Part shown: in pieces, positions 22,356 through 32,437 of the stretch
Position numbering within the stretch: the first letter of the stretch is position 1
Layout of the letters: the number at the start of each line of letters is the position of its first letter
Source: a bacterium
GTDB lineage: Bacteria > Patescibacteriota > Minisyncoccia > Moranbacterales > UBA2206
DNA length: 49,443 bases
Direction of reading: 5' to 3'
Assembly (NCBI GenBank): GCA_029567195.1
Contig: JAKQLJ010000017.1
Span: forward strand, 1 to 49,443
Translations under genes and position numbers: made by a program
Notes under the pieces: generated by a model
Database searches by the model: none
The model's input: only the letters and a program-made list of their open reading frames with translations
What the model was told of the DNA's origin: nothing

Positions 22356-24926
22356 TTATTTTAGGATAATTTTATTATCTTTTGCGGCAATAACGATTTT
22401 ATTCTTCTTCACTTCGTCTTTCATTATCATTTTGGCTATTTTATCCTCGATCATTTCCTGAATATTTTTTCTGATAAGTCTGGCTCCCTGATTTTTGGCC
22501 GAAGCTTTCTTGGCGATAATTTTAAAAACGCCCTTTCTAATTTCCAAAGTTAAATTCTGTTTTTGAAGCCTGCGTCTAAGATTTTCCGTTTCTGTCCGGG
22601 CTATTTTTTCCATCGCCGAAGGGGAGAGCGGACTGAATACCAAAATATGATCCAGGCGGTTCAAGAGCTCCGGACGGATTTTTTCTTCCAGCTCCTTTAG
22701 GGCCGATTCTTTGGTCAGGGCAATTGTTTTTCCTTTGGAGGATGTTTTTTTATCAGAAAATCCCAAAGGAGACGAAGAAATTTCATTAAATTCCCTGGTG
22801 CCGATATTGGTAGTGAGGATAATAATGGTATTTTTGAAATTTACCTCCAATCCTTGGGCATCAGTCAGTATTCCTTCTTCTAAAATTTGCAAAAGAATAT
22901 TAAAAATATCACTGTGGGCTTTTTCTATCTCATCAAAAAGAACCACGGAATATGGCTGGCGGCGAATTTTTTCCGTCAGTCTTCCGCCTTCGCCATAACC
23001 GACGTATCCGGCCGGCGAACCGATAAGGCCGGAAACGTTATGGCGCTCCATAAATTCGCTCATATCAATCCGAACCAAGTTTTTTTCGTTTTCAAAAAAT
23101 TCTTTGGCCAAAACTTTGGCAGTCAGGGTTTTTCCCACTCCAGTGGGTCCGAGAAAAAGAAATGAACCCAGCGGCCGGTCAGGGCTGGAAATGCCGAATT
23201 GCGATCTGGTAAGAACGCTGGATATTTTTTCCACCGCCTCTTTTTGTCCGATTATTTTTTCATTCAGAACTTTGGAAATCTTCTTTATTTTTTGGTTTTT
23301 TGCCCGGGCTATTTTTTCCATCGGAATGCCGGAAATTTTAGCGACCGTTTCCATAATATCTTCTTTTTGAATGATGACGCTTTTTTCTTTTTCCTGCTTT
23401 TCCTGGTTGTTTTTGAGAAAAGTGATTTTTGCCTCCATTTCTTTTTCCAGATCTTTGAGGCCGATGGCGTTTTCATATTTTTCTTTGGTGATATGCAATT
23501 CTTTTTCTTTCATTATTTCCTGTTTCTGCCTTTCTAATAATCGTATTTTTCTGTTCATATCGGAAATTCCCTGCTTTGACCGCAATTGGGAAGCGGCTTC
23601 ATCGATAATGTCGATGGCCTTGTCAGGTAAAAATCTTTCCTGGATATAGCGGCAGCTGAGATCGACGGCCAGTCCGACAGCCTCGTCAGTTATGGAGATA
23701 TTGTGGAAAACTTCGTAGTCATTTTTAATTCCTAACAGGATTTTTTTAGTTTCTTCTTTCCCCGGCTCTTTGATATGAACCAATTGGAATCTTCGATCCA
23801 AGGCGGCATCTTTTTCTATGTGCTGTTTGTATTCTTTCAAAGTAGTGGCCCCGATAAGCCGCACCTCTCCTCGGGAAAGTGCCGGCTTTATGATGTTGGC
23901 CAGGTCCAGGCTTCCGGCGATGTTTCCCGCTCCGACAATATTATGGATTTCATCGATAAAAAGAATGATGTCCTTATTTTGGGAAACTTCTTTTATTATT
24001 TCCTTTAATCTCATTTCAAATTCTCCCCGGAAGCTCGTTCCGGCAATAAGGGCGGCGACATCCAGATTCATTATTTTTTTGCCGAAAAGGAAAGGAGGAA
24101 CCAGATCATTATTTATAAGTTGGGCGAGTTTGCCCACGATGGCTGTTTTTCCTACTCCCGGCTGGCCGATAAGGAGAGGATTGTTTTTGTTTTTTCTCCC
24201 CAAAATATTTATAATTCTGGCTACTTCCTTGTCTCTGCCTATAATCGATTCATTTTTGGACGATATTTCTTCATTGAGATTCAGGCAAAATTTATTCAAA
24301 TAGGGAGTTTTCTCTAAATCGGGAGAATTGATATTTTTTACTCCGGTGCTTATTTCAGGAAACATCGGCATATCCGGAAATCCAGACAGCATATCTTTGA
24401 GTCCGGAAAGAAGCTCTTTGGGATCAGAAAAAATAATGTCCTCTGAAGGGATTTTTTTAATGGAAGGTTTTTTAAAATTTTGGCGGTTTTTTCTGGTTAT
24501 CTTTGGAACGGAAGAGATGATTTTTTTTATTTTTCCGTCAGGATTGTTTAACAGGGCATAAGTCAGATGTTCCGTTCCTACATAAGAATAATTGAGATTT
24601 TTAGCGATAGAAAAAGCCTTAACCAGCACATTTTTAGTTTCCGGAGAAAGAAAAAATTTTTCTCTTCTGCCGGATTTTTTGCTGTTTTTTTTGTTTGGTG
24701 CCAGTATTTTTTTGAAATTTTCCTTTTTTATGCCCATATCTTTCAAAATGGTGGATCCCAGACTGCCTTTTTCCAAAAAAACAGAATAAAAAACATGAAT
24801 ATTTTCTACTTTTAGGGAATTTTGCTTCTGAGCCACATATTGGGCGCGAAGAAGAGTATTTTTGGCATGAGCCGTCAATTTTTGGCCGGCTTTTTTTTGA
24901 GCTAAGAAATCAAAAGAATTTGTCAT
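22356..24926 (-). CDS. clpC: ATP-dependent Clp protease ATPase subunit, ClpC type
   Basis: An 856-residue AAA+ unfoldase that feeds proteins to ClpP. Order: double Clp N domain (residues 1-145), a linker, AAA-1 with Walker A GQPGVGKT (about 255), a short coiled M domain (about 430-490), and AAA-2 with Walker A GPTGVGKT (about 595), pore loop AGYVGYGEGG and LTTNIG. The SSSPLGFSDKK loop is in the position of the ClpP-binding (I/L)GF loop, which favours ClpC over ClpB. clpP is not in the window. It leads a minus-strand unit with comF behind it. Confidence 0.92.
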   Translation of the reverse strand: MTNSFDFLAQKKAGQKLTAHAKNTLLRAQYVAQKQNSLKVENIHVFYSVFLEKGSLGSTILKDMGIKKENFKKILAPNKKNSKKSGRREKFFLSPETKNVLVKAFSIAKNLNYSYVGTEHLTYALLNNPDGKIKKIISSVPKITRKNRQNFKKPSIKKIPSEDIIFSDPKELLSGLKDMLSGFPDMPMFPEISTGVKNINSPDLEKTPYLNKFCLNLNEEISSKNESIIGRDKEVARIINILGRKNKNNPLLIGQPGVGKTAIVGKLAQLINNDLVPPFLFGKKIMNLDVAALIAGTSFRGEFEMRLKEIIKEVSQNKDIILFIDEIHNIVGAGNIAGSLDLANIIKPALSRGEVRLIGATTLKEYKQHIEKDAALDRRFQLVHIKEPGKEETKKILLGIKNDYEVFHNISITDEAVGLAVDLSCRYIQERFLPDKAIDIIDEAASQLRSKQGISDMNRKIRLLERQKQEIMKEKELHITKEKYENAIGLKDLEKEMEAKITFLKNNQEKQEKEKSVIIQKEDIMETVAKISGIPMEKIARAKNQKIKKISKVLNEKIIGQKEAVEKISSVLTRSQFGISSPDRPLGSFLFLGPTGVGKTLTAKVLAKEFFENEKNLVRIDMSEFMERHNVSGLIGSPAGYVGYGEGGRLTEKIRRQPYSVVLFDEIEKAHSDIFNILLQILEEGILTDAQGLEVNFKNTIIILTTNIGTREFNEISSSPLGFSDKKTSSKGKTIALTKESALKELEEKIRPELLNRLDHILVFSPLSPSAMEKIARTETENLRRRLQKQNLTLEIRKGVFKIIAKKASAKNQGARLIRKNIQEMIEDKIAKMIMKDEVKKNKIVIAAKDNKIILK

Positions 24927-25065
24927 AAAAATATAGCTAGTCAGTTTACTTATTACTTAGTCTATTTTTAAAAAGGATCAATGTCAAATAAGGGTAAAAA
25001 AAGTGTTTTTTCGGGTGTGGATAACTTTTTAGGACACGTTGCATAGTTTATAATTCAAAAATGTG

Positions 25066-25076
25066 TTATAATTATT
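25066..25076 (+). promoter_or_regulatory. Possible promoter -10 of the pilus operon
   Basis: TGTGTTATAAT in the 190-base gap between divergent clpC and pilM; no clear -35. Confidence 0.45.
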
Positions 25077-25118
25077 TTGCGATAATATTTTTTTAAGAAA
25101 AATCAATACAAAGATAAA

Positions 25119-26231
25119 ATGTTTGGACTGAATTTTGGTAAAAACACGTTTGTTGGAATTGACATTGGCACTTCCGCTATTAAGGCAATGGAGATAAAAG
25201 TTTCCGGTGGAAAACCTGTTCTTTCCAATTATGCCTGGGCGGCCATTCCTGAATTTTCCGGGCGTGATGATATCGGCTCCTCCTATTTCGAAACAGCATT
25301 TCCCCAATATTTGCAAAGGCTGATGAAGGAGTCGAAAATGGACAGTGGTAATATTTATATTTCCGTCCCGGCTTTTGGCGGTCTCATTACTTTTATAGAA
25401 TTTCCCCAGATGAACGAGGGCGATATGGAGCAGGCGATAAAATTTGAAGCGCACAAATATATTCCCACTTCGCTCGATGAAGTGGTTCTCAGCTGGGATA
25501 TTATTGGAAAAACGGAAAATGGAAATGAAAAAAAAGAAGGAGCGGAAGCAGGTTTGGAAGAAACAAAAAGAATGAATAGGGGCAACGTTCAGGTTCTTTT
25601 GGTAGCGGCTTCAAAAGCCAGGGTCATGCGGTATGAAAAAGTGGTTTACGGGGCGGGAATGAAAATAAAGTCTATTGAGTTGGAAAGTTTTTCCCTTGTC
25701 CGTTCGCTTGTCGGCAATGATCCGGGTCGATTCGTTATTATTGACATAGGCTCGAGAGTGTGCAATATGGTTTTGGTGGACAAGGGAATCATCAGGTCCA
25801 ACAGGAATATTGATGCTGGCGGAAGAGATATGACAAAAATGATAGCCAAAAGCATGGGAATAGACTTTGAAAGGGCGGAGAAAATGAAAATTTCAGGAAA
25901 AGATTTTTTTGCCAAAGACTCTTATATCAACTTTTCTGTTTTGGAAATGATTTCCGGGGAAGTTAGGCGGATGATCAGCTCCTGTTACAAAAATCAGGAA
26001 AATGTGCGAATGGACGGAATAATTCTTTCCGGCGGTTCGGCTAATTTGTATGGCTTGGAGAATTATTTTACCAATTCTTTGGGAATCAAAACATTAATGG
26101 GCAATCCTTTCGGCAGGATCAATTATGACAAAAAACTGGAGCCGATAATAAAAAATATTCAGGCGAAATTTGCCGTTTCTGCGGGGCTGGCTCTTCAGGG
26201 GGCGGATAACTTTTTAAATAATAAAAAATAA
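25119..26231 (+). CDS. pilM: Type IV pilus assembly protein PilM
   Basis: A 370-residue actin-like ATPase of the inner-membrane pilus platform. Phosphate-1 motif FVGIDIGTSAIKAMEI at the N-terminus, second nucleotide motif FVIIDIGSRVCNMVLVDKG (about 208) and LSGGSANLYGLENYF (about 307). It binds the cytoplasmic tail of PilN. It is the first gene of a same-strand run ending with prepilins; the run uses short gaps, consistent with one or a few transcripts. Confidence 0.93.
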   Translation: MFGLNFGKNTFVGIDIGTSAIKAMEIKVSGGKPVLSNYAWAAIPEFSGRDDIGSSYFETAFPQYLQRLMKESKMDSGNIYISVPAFGGLITFIEFPQMNEGDMEQAIKFEAHKYIPTSLDEVVLSWDIIGKTENGNEKKEGAEAGLEETKRMNRGNVQVLLVAASKARVMRYEKVVYGAGMKIKSIELESFSLVRSLVGNDPGRFVIIDIGSRVCNMVLVDKGIIRSNRNIDAGGRDMTKMIAKSMGIDFERAEKMKISGKDFFAKDSYINFSVLEMISGEVRRMISSCYKNQENVRMDGIILSGGSANLYGLENYFTNSLGIKTLMGNPFGRINYDKKLEPIIKNIQAKFAVSAGLALQGADNFLNNKK

Positions 26232-26284
26232 AAAATTAAATAAATTTAGAACTGCTGAATAAGGTGGTTCGTAAAAACAAAAAT

Positions 26285-26809
26285 ATGGCAAATATAAATT
26301 TGGTTACGGAGCCGGAAAAGCAAAAAAGCAAAATAGCCGAGGGCGGCTTGGCGATAATAACTCTGGTGTTTGTCCTGATAATGCTGCTTTATGCCGGGCT
26401 GGTTTTTTATAACAAAACCTTGACGGGCAAAATTAGCAATGTCAAGGCCCAATATGAGTCAAAATATCAGGAGATGGTTTCCGGAGAATCCACCAAAACC
26501 GTTTTGGATTTTAATAACAGAATAACCATTTCCAAAGAATCTTTGAAACAGGAAAAAAACATGGTTGAGGATTTGGCCCAGATTGAAAAATCAATAATTT
26601 CCGGAGTCTTCCTTGATTCTTACGAATATGATCAAAAGGGCAATGCCATAACTCTGAATTGCATGGGAGACAACTACAACAAGGTAGCCAAGCAGATAGT
26701 CAATTTTAAAAGCAATGAATATTTTCCCAATGTTACTTCCGGTGAAACCACATTGGACAAAGAAAAGGGAAAAATTAGTTTTAAAATAATTCTTTCTTTA
26801 AATAAGTAA
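26285..26809 (+). CDS. pilN: Type IV pilus assembly protein PilN
   Basis: 174 residues from ATG 26285; the track GTG 26264 is less likely because MANINLV is the family start, whose INLV motif binds PilM. One membrane helix (about 22-45), then a coiled coil and a small periplasm-side domain. It connects PilM with PilO. Confidence 0.85.
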   Translation: MANINLVTEPEKQKSKIAEGGLAIITLVFVLIMLLYAGLVFYNKTLTGKISNVKAQYESKYQEMVSGESTKTVLDFNNRITISKESLKQEKNMVEDLAQIEKSIISGVFLDSYEYDQKGNAITLNCMGDNYNKVAKQIVNFKSNEYFPNVTSGETTLDKEKGKISFKIILSLNK

Positions 26810-26862
26810 CTTCTAATGCAGGGTAGAGTTTTAAAAATTTACCCGTATTAGCAAAAATAAAT

Positions 26863-27630
26863 ATGAAATTAAAAATATTACTTCCCCCGCTACTTATCGT
26901 AGGCATTATAATAGTCGCCATCTGGATGGTTTATCCGGCCTATACCAACGGGGCGGATGGCTTCAAGGAAAAAAGGGCGGAGCTGAAAGCGGAAGAGGAA
27001 AAACTGACCAATGTGGAGAATAAGATTGAGAATGTAAAGAAGCTTTCCGCTCAACTTTCTTCCATTACTGATAAAAAAGAAGAAATTGTTTCCTACATTC
27101 CGGAAACTATAAAAGAGGAACAAATAATCGACAATGTCAATTTTATTGCCGGAGAAGAAGGGTTGTCTGTCAAGAATATTTCCGTTGTCCAGCCTAAAGC
27201 CAAAGCCGTTGATACGGAGATGACGGACGAAGAGCTGGAAGCTTCCGGTCTTGAAGTGCCGGCAATAAAGAAACCGGAAGCCACCCTTTTTGATGTCGAG
27301 GTTTCTATGGTGGGGAATTATGATAAGATAAAAAACTTTTTGGACAAAGTTCATCGTTTTCATCGCTTTAAACGTTTTGATACGATAGAGATAAAAAAAT
27401 ATGCTTCTGAAAAAGAAGGAGATACGGTTTCTGGCTTACAATTGGACGCCGTTCTTAGTTTTAATTTTTACAAAAAATCAAATAAACCGGCGGATATGGA
27501 AGATCCGGTCTTTGCCAATGGCAACTTCAGCGGATTGCAAATTGTTGATGATATAAAAAACAAGAAAAATATCAGCATGTTGAAAATGGAAGCCGAGCAA
27601 GCCGGTCGAGTTGATCCATTTTCTCCCTAA
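26863..27630 (+). CDS. pilO: Type IV pilus assembly protein PilO-like
   Basis: 255 residues: one membrane helix at 5-25, a coiled coil (about 35-65, GADGFKEKRAELKAEEEKLTN) and a C-terminal ferredoxin-like domain (ATLFDVEVSMVGNYDKIKNFLDKVHR) typical of PilO. The last 40 residues end RVDPFSP, recalling a PilP-like tail, so it may cover part of that role; no separate pilP is seen. Confidence 0.8.
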   Translation: MKLKILLPPLLIVGIIIVAIWMVYPAYTNGADGFKEKRAELKAEEEKLTNVENKIENVKKLSAQLSSITDKKEEIVSYIPETIKEEQIIDNVNFIAGEEGLSVKNISVVQPKAKAVDTEMTDEELEASGLEVPAIKKPEATLFDVEVSMVGNYDKIKNFLDKVHRFHRFKRFDTIEIKKYASEKEGDTVSGLQLDAVLSFNFYKKSNKPADMEDPVFANGNFSGLQIVDDIKNKKNISMLKMEAEQAGRVDPFSP

Positions 27631-27633
27631 TTA

Positions 27634-29370
27634 ATGATGAATAACGACAGCCAAAATACCAATAAGCAGAAAGACGATCCCGCTATTAGTGGAAAATCCA
27701 TTGCGGATGATTTTTCTGTTTCTCTGAAAAAGGAATCTGGAGCGGCAACAGAAAAAAATAAGGAAAAAAAAATTTCCATTGCCGTCCTGAACGAATTGCC
27801 GGCTAAAGTCAAAAACGACGTCATTAATCTTATCCCGGAAGAAGTAGCCAGGAAATATAAGATTGCCGCTTTTGAAAAAAAAGGGAATTTGGTGAAAATT
27901 GCGGCAGTAGATCCGCAGGATATAAACGCTCTCAACGCCTTGCGTTTTGTGGCGGAAAAGGAAGAAATTGAATTGGATATTTATCAAACCTCTGAAGGGA
28001 TTTTTGAAGACATTCTGAATTTTTATAGCGGTCCGAGCGAAATGATAAAAAAGGCGGTTACGTCTTTTAAACAGGGAAATGTTGATGACTTGGAAATAAC
28101 AGGGATAAAAAAAACTTCAGAAAAAGAAATATTAAAAGATGCCCCGCTGGCCAAATTGGTTCAGGTAGTAATCAGCCATGCCATTGAAGGAAAAGCCAGC
28201 GATATCCATATCGAACCGATGGAAGGGGATTACAGGGTGCGTTTCAGAGTGGATGGAATTTTGCATGTCAGCCTTGTTTTGCCCAAAGAAATTGGTCCGG
28301 CGGTAATTTCAAGAATTAAAATTCTGGCCAATCTGAAGATTGATGAAAAAAGGAAGCCGCAGGATGGACGTTTTCGGCTTAACAATGAAGGCAAGGATAT
28401 AGATTTTCGCGTTTCCACTTTGCCGGTCATAGACGGGGAGAAGGTGGTGATGAGAATTTTAGACAAGGAAGGCGGCGTGGCTAATATAGAATCTTTGGGA
28501 CTGGTCGGAGAAGCCCTGGAGAATATGAAGCTGGCTATCAGGGAAACTTACGGGATGATTTTGATAACCGGGCCGACCGGTAGTGGAAAATCAACCACGC
28601 TTTATGCTCTTTTGAAGATATTGAACAGCGAGGAAAGAAATATCGTAACTCTGGAAGATCCGATTGAATATAATATTGAAGGGCTGAACCAAAGCCAGAT
28701 AAAACCGGAAATAGGTTACACTTTCGCTTCCGGTCTGAGAACCATTCTTCGTCAGGATCCGAATGTCATAATGGTGGGAGAAATCAGAGATGCCGAGACG
28801 GCGGAATTGGCTGTTCACGCCGCGCTTACGGGGCATTTGATGTTTTCCACCCTCCATACCAATACGGCCATTGGCGCTATTCCGAGATTGATTGTTATGG
28901 GCATTGAGCCGTTTTTGCTCTCTTCATCTCTAAGGTTGGTAGTGGCACAAAGACTGGTGAGAAGAATTTGTGAAGACTGCAAGGAAAAAAAAGAAGTTCC
29001 GGATTCGGTCAAGAAAAAAGTAATGGAAGAAATTAGCCGTATTTCCAAGGAAGAATTAAAAAAACAAGGGCTGGATTTGGAAAAGGGCATTGATTTTTAT
29101 CACGGAAAAGGCTGTGACAAGTGCAACGGCACCGGGCTGAAAGGGCGAGTGGCTATTTATGAAGTGATTCCGGTTAATGAAAATGTAAAAAATATCATTA
29201 CTGAAAAAAGGGGGAATGAAGAATTGATAACCAAAGAAAGAGATGCTTTGGGAGTTCTGACGATAAAGCAAGACGGACTTATAAAAATAGTAAAAGGACT
29301 TACTACCATCGAAGAGGTGGAGCGAGTGACGGAAGGCAGTATCACTTTATCAGAAGAAAATGATGCTTAA
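27634..29370 (+). CDS. pilB: Type IV pilus extension ATPase PilB
   Basis: A 578-residue hexameric ATPase that powers pilus assembly. It has a T2SSE N-terminal domain (about 50-140), IEPMEGDYRVRFRVDGILH, Walker A GPTGSGKSTTLY (about 313), Asp box LEDPIEYNIEGLNQ, Walker B VIMVGEIRDAETAE (about 380), a His box LFSTLHTN-like (LMFSTLHTN), and a tetracysteine zinc site CEDC...CDKC (about 446-496). ATG 27634 lies one codon after the pilO stop. Confidence 0.95.
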   Translation: MMNNDSQNTNKQKDDPAISGKSIADDFSVSLKKESGAATEKNKEKKISIAVLNELPAKVKNDVINLIPEEVARKYKIAAFEKKGNLVKIAAVDPQDINALNALRFVAEKEEIELDIYQTSEGIFEDILNFYSGPSEMIKKAVTSFKQGNVDDLEITGIKKTSEKEILKDAPLAKLVQVVISHAIEGKASDIHIEPMEGDYRVRFRVDGILHVSLVLPKEIGPAVISRIKILANLKIDEKRKPQDGRFRLNNEGKDIDFRVSTLPVIDGEKVVMRILDKEGGVANIESLGLVGEALENMKLAIRETYGMILITGPTGSGKSTTLYALLKILNSEERNIVTLEDPIEYNIEGLNQSQIKPEIGYTFASGLRTILRQDPNVIMVGEIRDAETAELAVHAALTGHLMFSTLHTNTAIGAIPRLIVMGIEPFLLSSSLRLVVAQRLVRRICEDCKEKKEVPDSVKKKVMEEISRISKEELKKQGLDLEKGIDFYHGKGCDKCNGTGLKGRVAIYEVIPVNENVKNIITEKRGNEELITKERDALGVLTIKQDGLIKIVKGLTTIEEVERVTEGSITLSEENDA

Positions 29371-29404
29371 TCAAATTTAATAATAAGGTAAGGAATAAAA
29401 AAGT

Positions 29405-29776
29405 ATGGCGCAAAGAATAATGGTGGTTGAAGACGATTCTTTTGTGATGGATATCTATCAGACCAAGTTAACCCAGGAAGGGTATGAAGTTATTTCTGCC
29501 AGCAATGGTATCGAGGCGATTAAGAAACTGGAAGAGAATAAAAAGCCCGAGCTTATCCTTTTGGATATAATTATGCCCTATATGGACGGCTTGGAAGTTC
29601 TGAGAAAAATAAAAAATAACAAAAATTGGAAAAAAATTCCGATCATTCTTTTGACTAATTTGAGCCAGAAAGAAGAAGTGCAGGAAGGCTTGAAGCTGGG
29701 AGCCAAGGATTATCTGATAAAATCCCACTTCACGCCATCAGAGGTTTTGGAAAAAATAAAAATAGCCTTAAAATAA
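29405..29776 (+). CDS. CheY-like response regulator
   Basis: A 123-residue stand-alone receiver domain. Acid pocket VVEDDS, phosphorylated Asp in LILLDIIMP (about residue 53), Thr/Ser in LLTNLS and the conserved Lys in YLIKSHF. There is no output domain. Placed between the extension (PilB) and retraction (PilT) motors, it probably tunes motor activity in the way PilG or PilH do; that is inferred from location. No histidine kinase is nearby. Confidence 0.9.
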   Translation: MAQRIMVVEDDSFVMDIYQTKLTQEGYEVISASNGIEAIKKLEENKKPELILLDIIMPYMDGLEVLRKIKNNKNWKKIPIILLTNLSQKEEVQEGLKLGAKDYLIKSHFTPSEVLEKIKIALK

Positions 29777-29785
29777 AATAATTTT

Positions 29786-30856
29786 ATGATTCATGCCGAG
29801 CAAAAAATAAAAAACCTGTTGCGATTGGTGGCCCAGCAGGGAGCTTCCGATCTTCATCTGACTGTCGGACGCCATCCTACCTTTAGGATTGACGGCAAGC
29901 TGATTCCTTTTATGGAAGACGAAATATTGACGCCGGCCGTTACCAAGGAAATTTGCGGAGTGATTTTGAGCGAAGAAGGGCAAAAAAAACTTAATGCGGA
30001 GGGCCAAACAGATTTTTCTTATAATTTTGAGGATAAGGTGCGCTTCAGGGTTAACGCTTTTTTTCAACAAGGGTATATCAGCATTGCCTTTCGTCTTATT
30101 CCGCGGGAAATAAAAACTTTGCAAGAATTGAATATGCCGGAAGGGCTGTATGACTTTACCAAGTTTTCTCAAGGATTGTTTTTGGTAGTCGGTCCGGTGG
30201 GACACGGAAAATCCACCACGCTGGCGGCGATGATTAATGAAATAAACCACAACCAGGAAAAACACATCGTTACCATCGAAGACCCGATAGAATATGTTTA
30301 TGAGCAGGACAGGTGCATTATAAACCAGCGGGAAGTTTATCAGGATTCCCAGTCTTTTCAGGCCGCTCTCAAATCTGTTTTCCGGGAGGACGCCAATGTG
30401 GTTTTGGTTGGTGAAATGCGGGATCTCGATACCATAAGCACGGCCATTACGGCGGCGGAAACAGGACATTTGATTTTTGCCACTCTTCATACCAATGATT
30501 GTCCGCAAACTATAGACAGAATCATCGATGTTTTTCCGGCTCATCAGCAAAATCAGGTCAGGAGCCAGTTGGCCAATGTTCTTCTGGGGGTCATTTCCCA
30601 GCGTTTGATTTCCAGGATAGACGGGGGACGAGTGCCGGCGGTGGAGATAATGCTTAAAAATCATGCCGTAGAAAATTTGATACGAGAGAACAAGTCTTAT
30701 CAGATTGACAATGTGATCGAAACCAGTTCCGATCAGGGCATGATCAGCATGGATAAATCGCTGGCCAGCCTTGTCAAACAGGGGATAGTTTCCATCGATA
30801 GCGCAACTGCTTATGCCAAAGATCCGAAGAATTTCCAGTCGATGTTAAAAATATAG
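29786..30856 (+). CDS. pilT: Type IV pilus retraction ATPase PilT
   Basis: A 356-residue motor that disassembles the pilus, driving DNA uptake or twitching. N-terminal ASDLHLTVGRHPTFRIDG, Walker A GPVGHGKST (about 136; the usual Thr of GPTG is Val), Asp box IEDPIEYVYE, Walker B VVLVGEMRDLDT and LIFATLHTNDC. There are no tetracysteines, as expected for PilT. It starts 10 bases after the receiver gene. Confidence 0.95.
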   Translation: MIHAEQKIKNLLRLVAQQGASDLHLTVGRHPTFRIDGKLIPFMEDEILTPAVTKEICGVILSEEGQKKLNAEGQTDFSYNFEDKVRFRVNAFFQQGYISIAFRLIPREIKTLQELNMPEGLYDFTKFSQGLFLVVGPVGHGKSTTLAAMINEINHNQEKHIVTIEDPIEYVYEQDRCIINQREVYQDSQSFQAALKSVFREDANVVLVGEMRDLDTISTAITAAETGHLIFATLHTNDCPQTIDRIIDVFPAHQQNQVRSQLANVLLGVISQRLISRIDGGRVPAVEIMLKNHAVENLIRENKSYQIDNVIETSSDQGMISMDKSLASLVKQGIVSIDSATAYAKDPKNFQSMLKI

Positions 30857-30950
30857 ATGAAAAAAGTTTCTTAGAATGGTTGATTAGTTGGTTTTGTGTT
30901 AAAATAAAAATATACAAAATCGGGTAAAATTTTAAACTAACAAAAATAAA

Positions 30951-32162
30951 ATGAAATTTGTTTTTAAAGCCAAAGATAAAACGGGAAATTTACGGGAAGG
31001 AACAATCGAAGCGGCAAGCAACGAGGCGGCTCTTTCCGTTCTCCAAAAAAACGGCCTCTTTCCGGTCAGCATAGCGGAAGAAAAAGAGGGAGACTCATTT
31101 AAAAAAATAATTTTAAAATATTATGACCGGGTAACATCCAAGGAGCTGGCTATCTTTTTCAGGCAACTGGCCATCCTGATTGAAGCCCGGGTTCCCATTG
31201 TAGCTTCGATTACCGCCATCAGCGAACAGACAGTCAATCTCTATTTTAAAAAAATTCTCAAAGAAGCCATAAACGACATTGATGACGGCTTGGCTCTTTC
31301 TGACGCCCTGGCCAAACATGGCGATGTTTTTTCAACTCTTTCAATAAACATAATAAAAGCCGGGGAAACATCGGGAAATCTAAAAAAATCAGTGGAATAT
31401 GTGGCGGATAACATTGAAAAAAATAACGCCTTAACCAGCAGGGTTCGTTCCGCTCTGATGTATCCGGCTATCGTTTTGGTGGTTTTCTTCATCATTGGTT
31501 TTATCGCCGTTTCTTTTTTGATTCCCAAACTGACGGCTATCATTAAAGAGCTTAACGCCGATGTGCCTTGGTATACCCAGATAGTTATAACGGTCGGTGA
31601 TTTTATGTCTATGTATTGGTGGGCGGTGGCGATTGTTATTTTGGGGTTTTTCGGCGGAATCCTTTATTATATAAAAACCGAAGCAGGAAAAAAGGAGTGG
31701 GATCAGATAAAAATCAGACTGCCTATTGCGGGCGTGATTTTTCGGTATGTCTACATCACCCGTTTTGCTGAAAATCTGGCGGTTCTTCTCACCGGCGGCA
31801 TTCCTATTCTCAGAGCCTTGACCGTTGTCAGTTCGGTTATAAACAACACTGTCTATGAAGCCATTATCCTTCGGACAGCCGAGGAAGTGAAAGTGGGCGG
31901 CAATATGAGCGATGTTTTGAAACGCAGTCCGCTCATTCCGCCGGTTGTGTCGCATATGATAAAAATCGGAGAAGAATCCGGGCAAATAGACACCGTGCTT
32001 AATCATGTGGCGAAATTTTATGATCAGGAAACGGAGATGATGACCAAAAATCTCTCCACTCTTATTGAACCGGTGCTGATGGTCATTATCGGAATAGCAG
32101 TCGGATTTATGGCCTTTGCGATCCTGATGCCGATTTATAACATTGCCGGACAGATAAAATAA
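30951..32162 (+). CDS. pilC: Type IV pilus inner-membrane platform protein PilC
   Basis: A 403-residue protein with two T2SSF domains, each with the FFRQLAILIEARVPI / FAENLAVLLTGGIPI pattern and KxGExSG motif (IIKAGETSGNL, MIKIGEESGQI). It has three to four membrane helices. It anchors the PilB and PilT motors. The track minus ORF at 31431-32264 is its shadow. The stop abuts an AT-rich tandem repeat. Confidence 0.95.
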   Translation: MKFVFKAKDKTGNLREGTIEAASNEAALSVLQKNGLFPVSIAEEKEGDSFKKIILKYYDRVTSKELAIFFRQLAILIEARVPIVASITAISEQTVNLYFKKILKEAINDIDDGLALSDALAKHGDVFSTLSINIIKAGETSGNLKKSVEYVADNIEKNNALTSRVRSALMYPAIVLVVFFIIGFIAVSFLIPKLTAIIKELNADVPWYTQIVITVGDFMSMYWWAVAIVILGFFGGILYYIKTEAGKKEWDQIKIRLPIAGVIFRYVYITRFAENLAVLLTGGIPILRALTVVSSVINNTVYEAIILRTAEEVKVGGNMSDVLKRSPLIPPVVSHMIKIGEESGQIDTVLNHVAKFYDQETEMMTKNLSTLIEPVLMVIIGIAVGFMAFAILMPIYNIAGQIK

Positions 32163-32275
32163 ACAAAGAGCAATGAACAAAGAACAATGATCAATGAACA
32201 ATGAACAGGGGACAAAGAACAATGAACAATGATCAATGAACAATAAATAAAGGACAAAGAGCAATGAACAAAAAG
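32163..32275. repeat. Degenerate tandem repeat ACAATGA-type between pilC and pilins
   Basis: Repeated ACAATGA, ATCAATGA and ACAAAGA units begin right behind the pilC stop. Similar in style to the GTGACAA tracts at 40110 and 40826. Confidence 0.7.
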
Positions 32276-32437
32276 GCAGAAGCGAAAGGATAGTCGTGAT
32301 TTATAAATTGATAAATGACCTTATTAAAGAAAATAATATTAAAATGAAGAATAGAAAAAAAGAGTCGGAAGCGCAATGAAAAATTTCTGCTTTCTGCTTC
32401 TTACTTCTTTCTTCTTACCTAGAGAGGCGGTGATATT

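Noticed and set aside
31431-32264. 277-codon minus-strand ORF
   Set aside because: Lies over pilC, contains repeat-coded Phe/Ile/His runs and no motif; a shadow.
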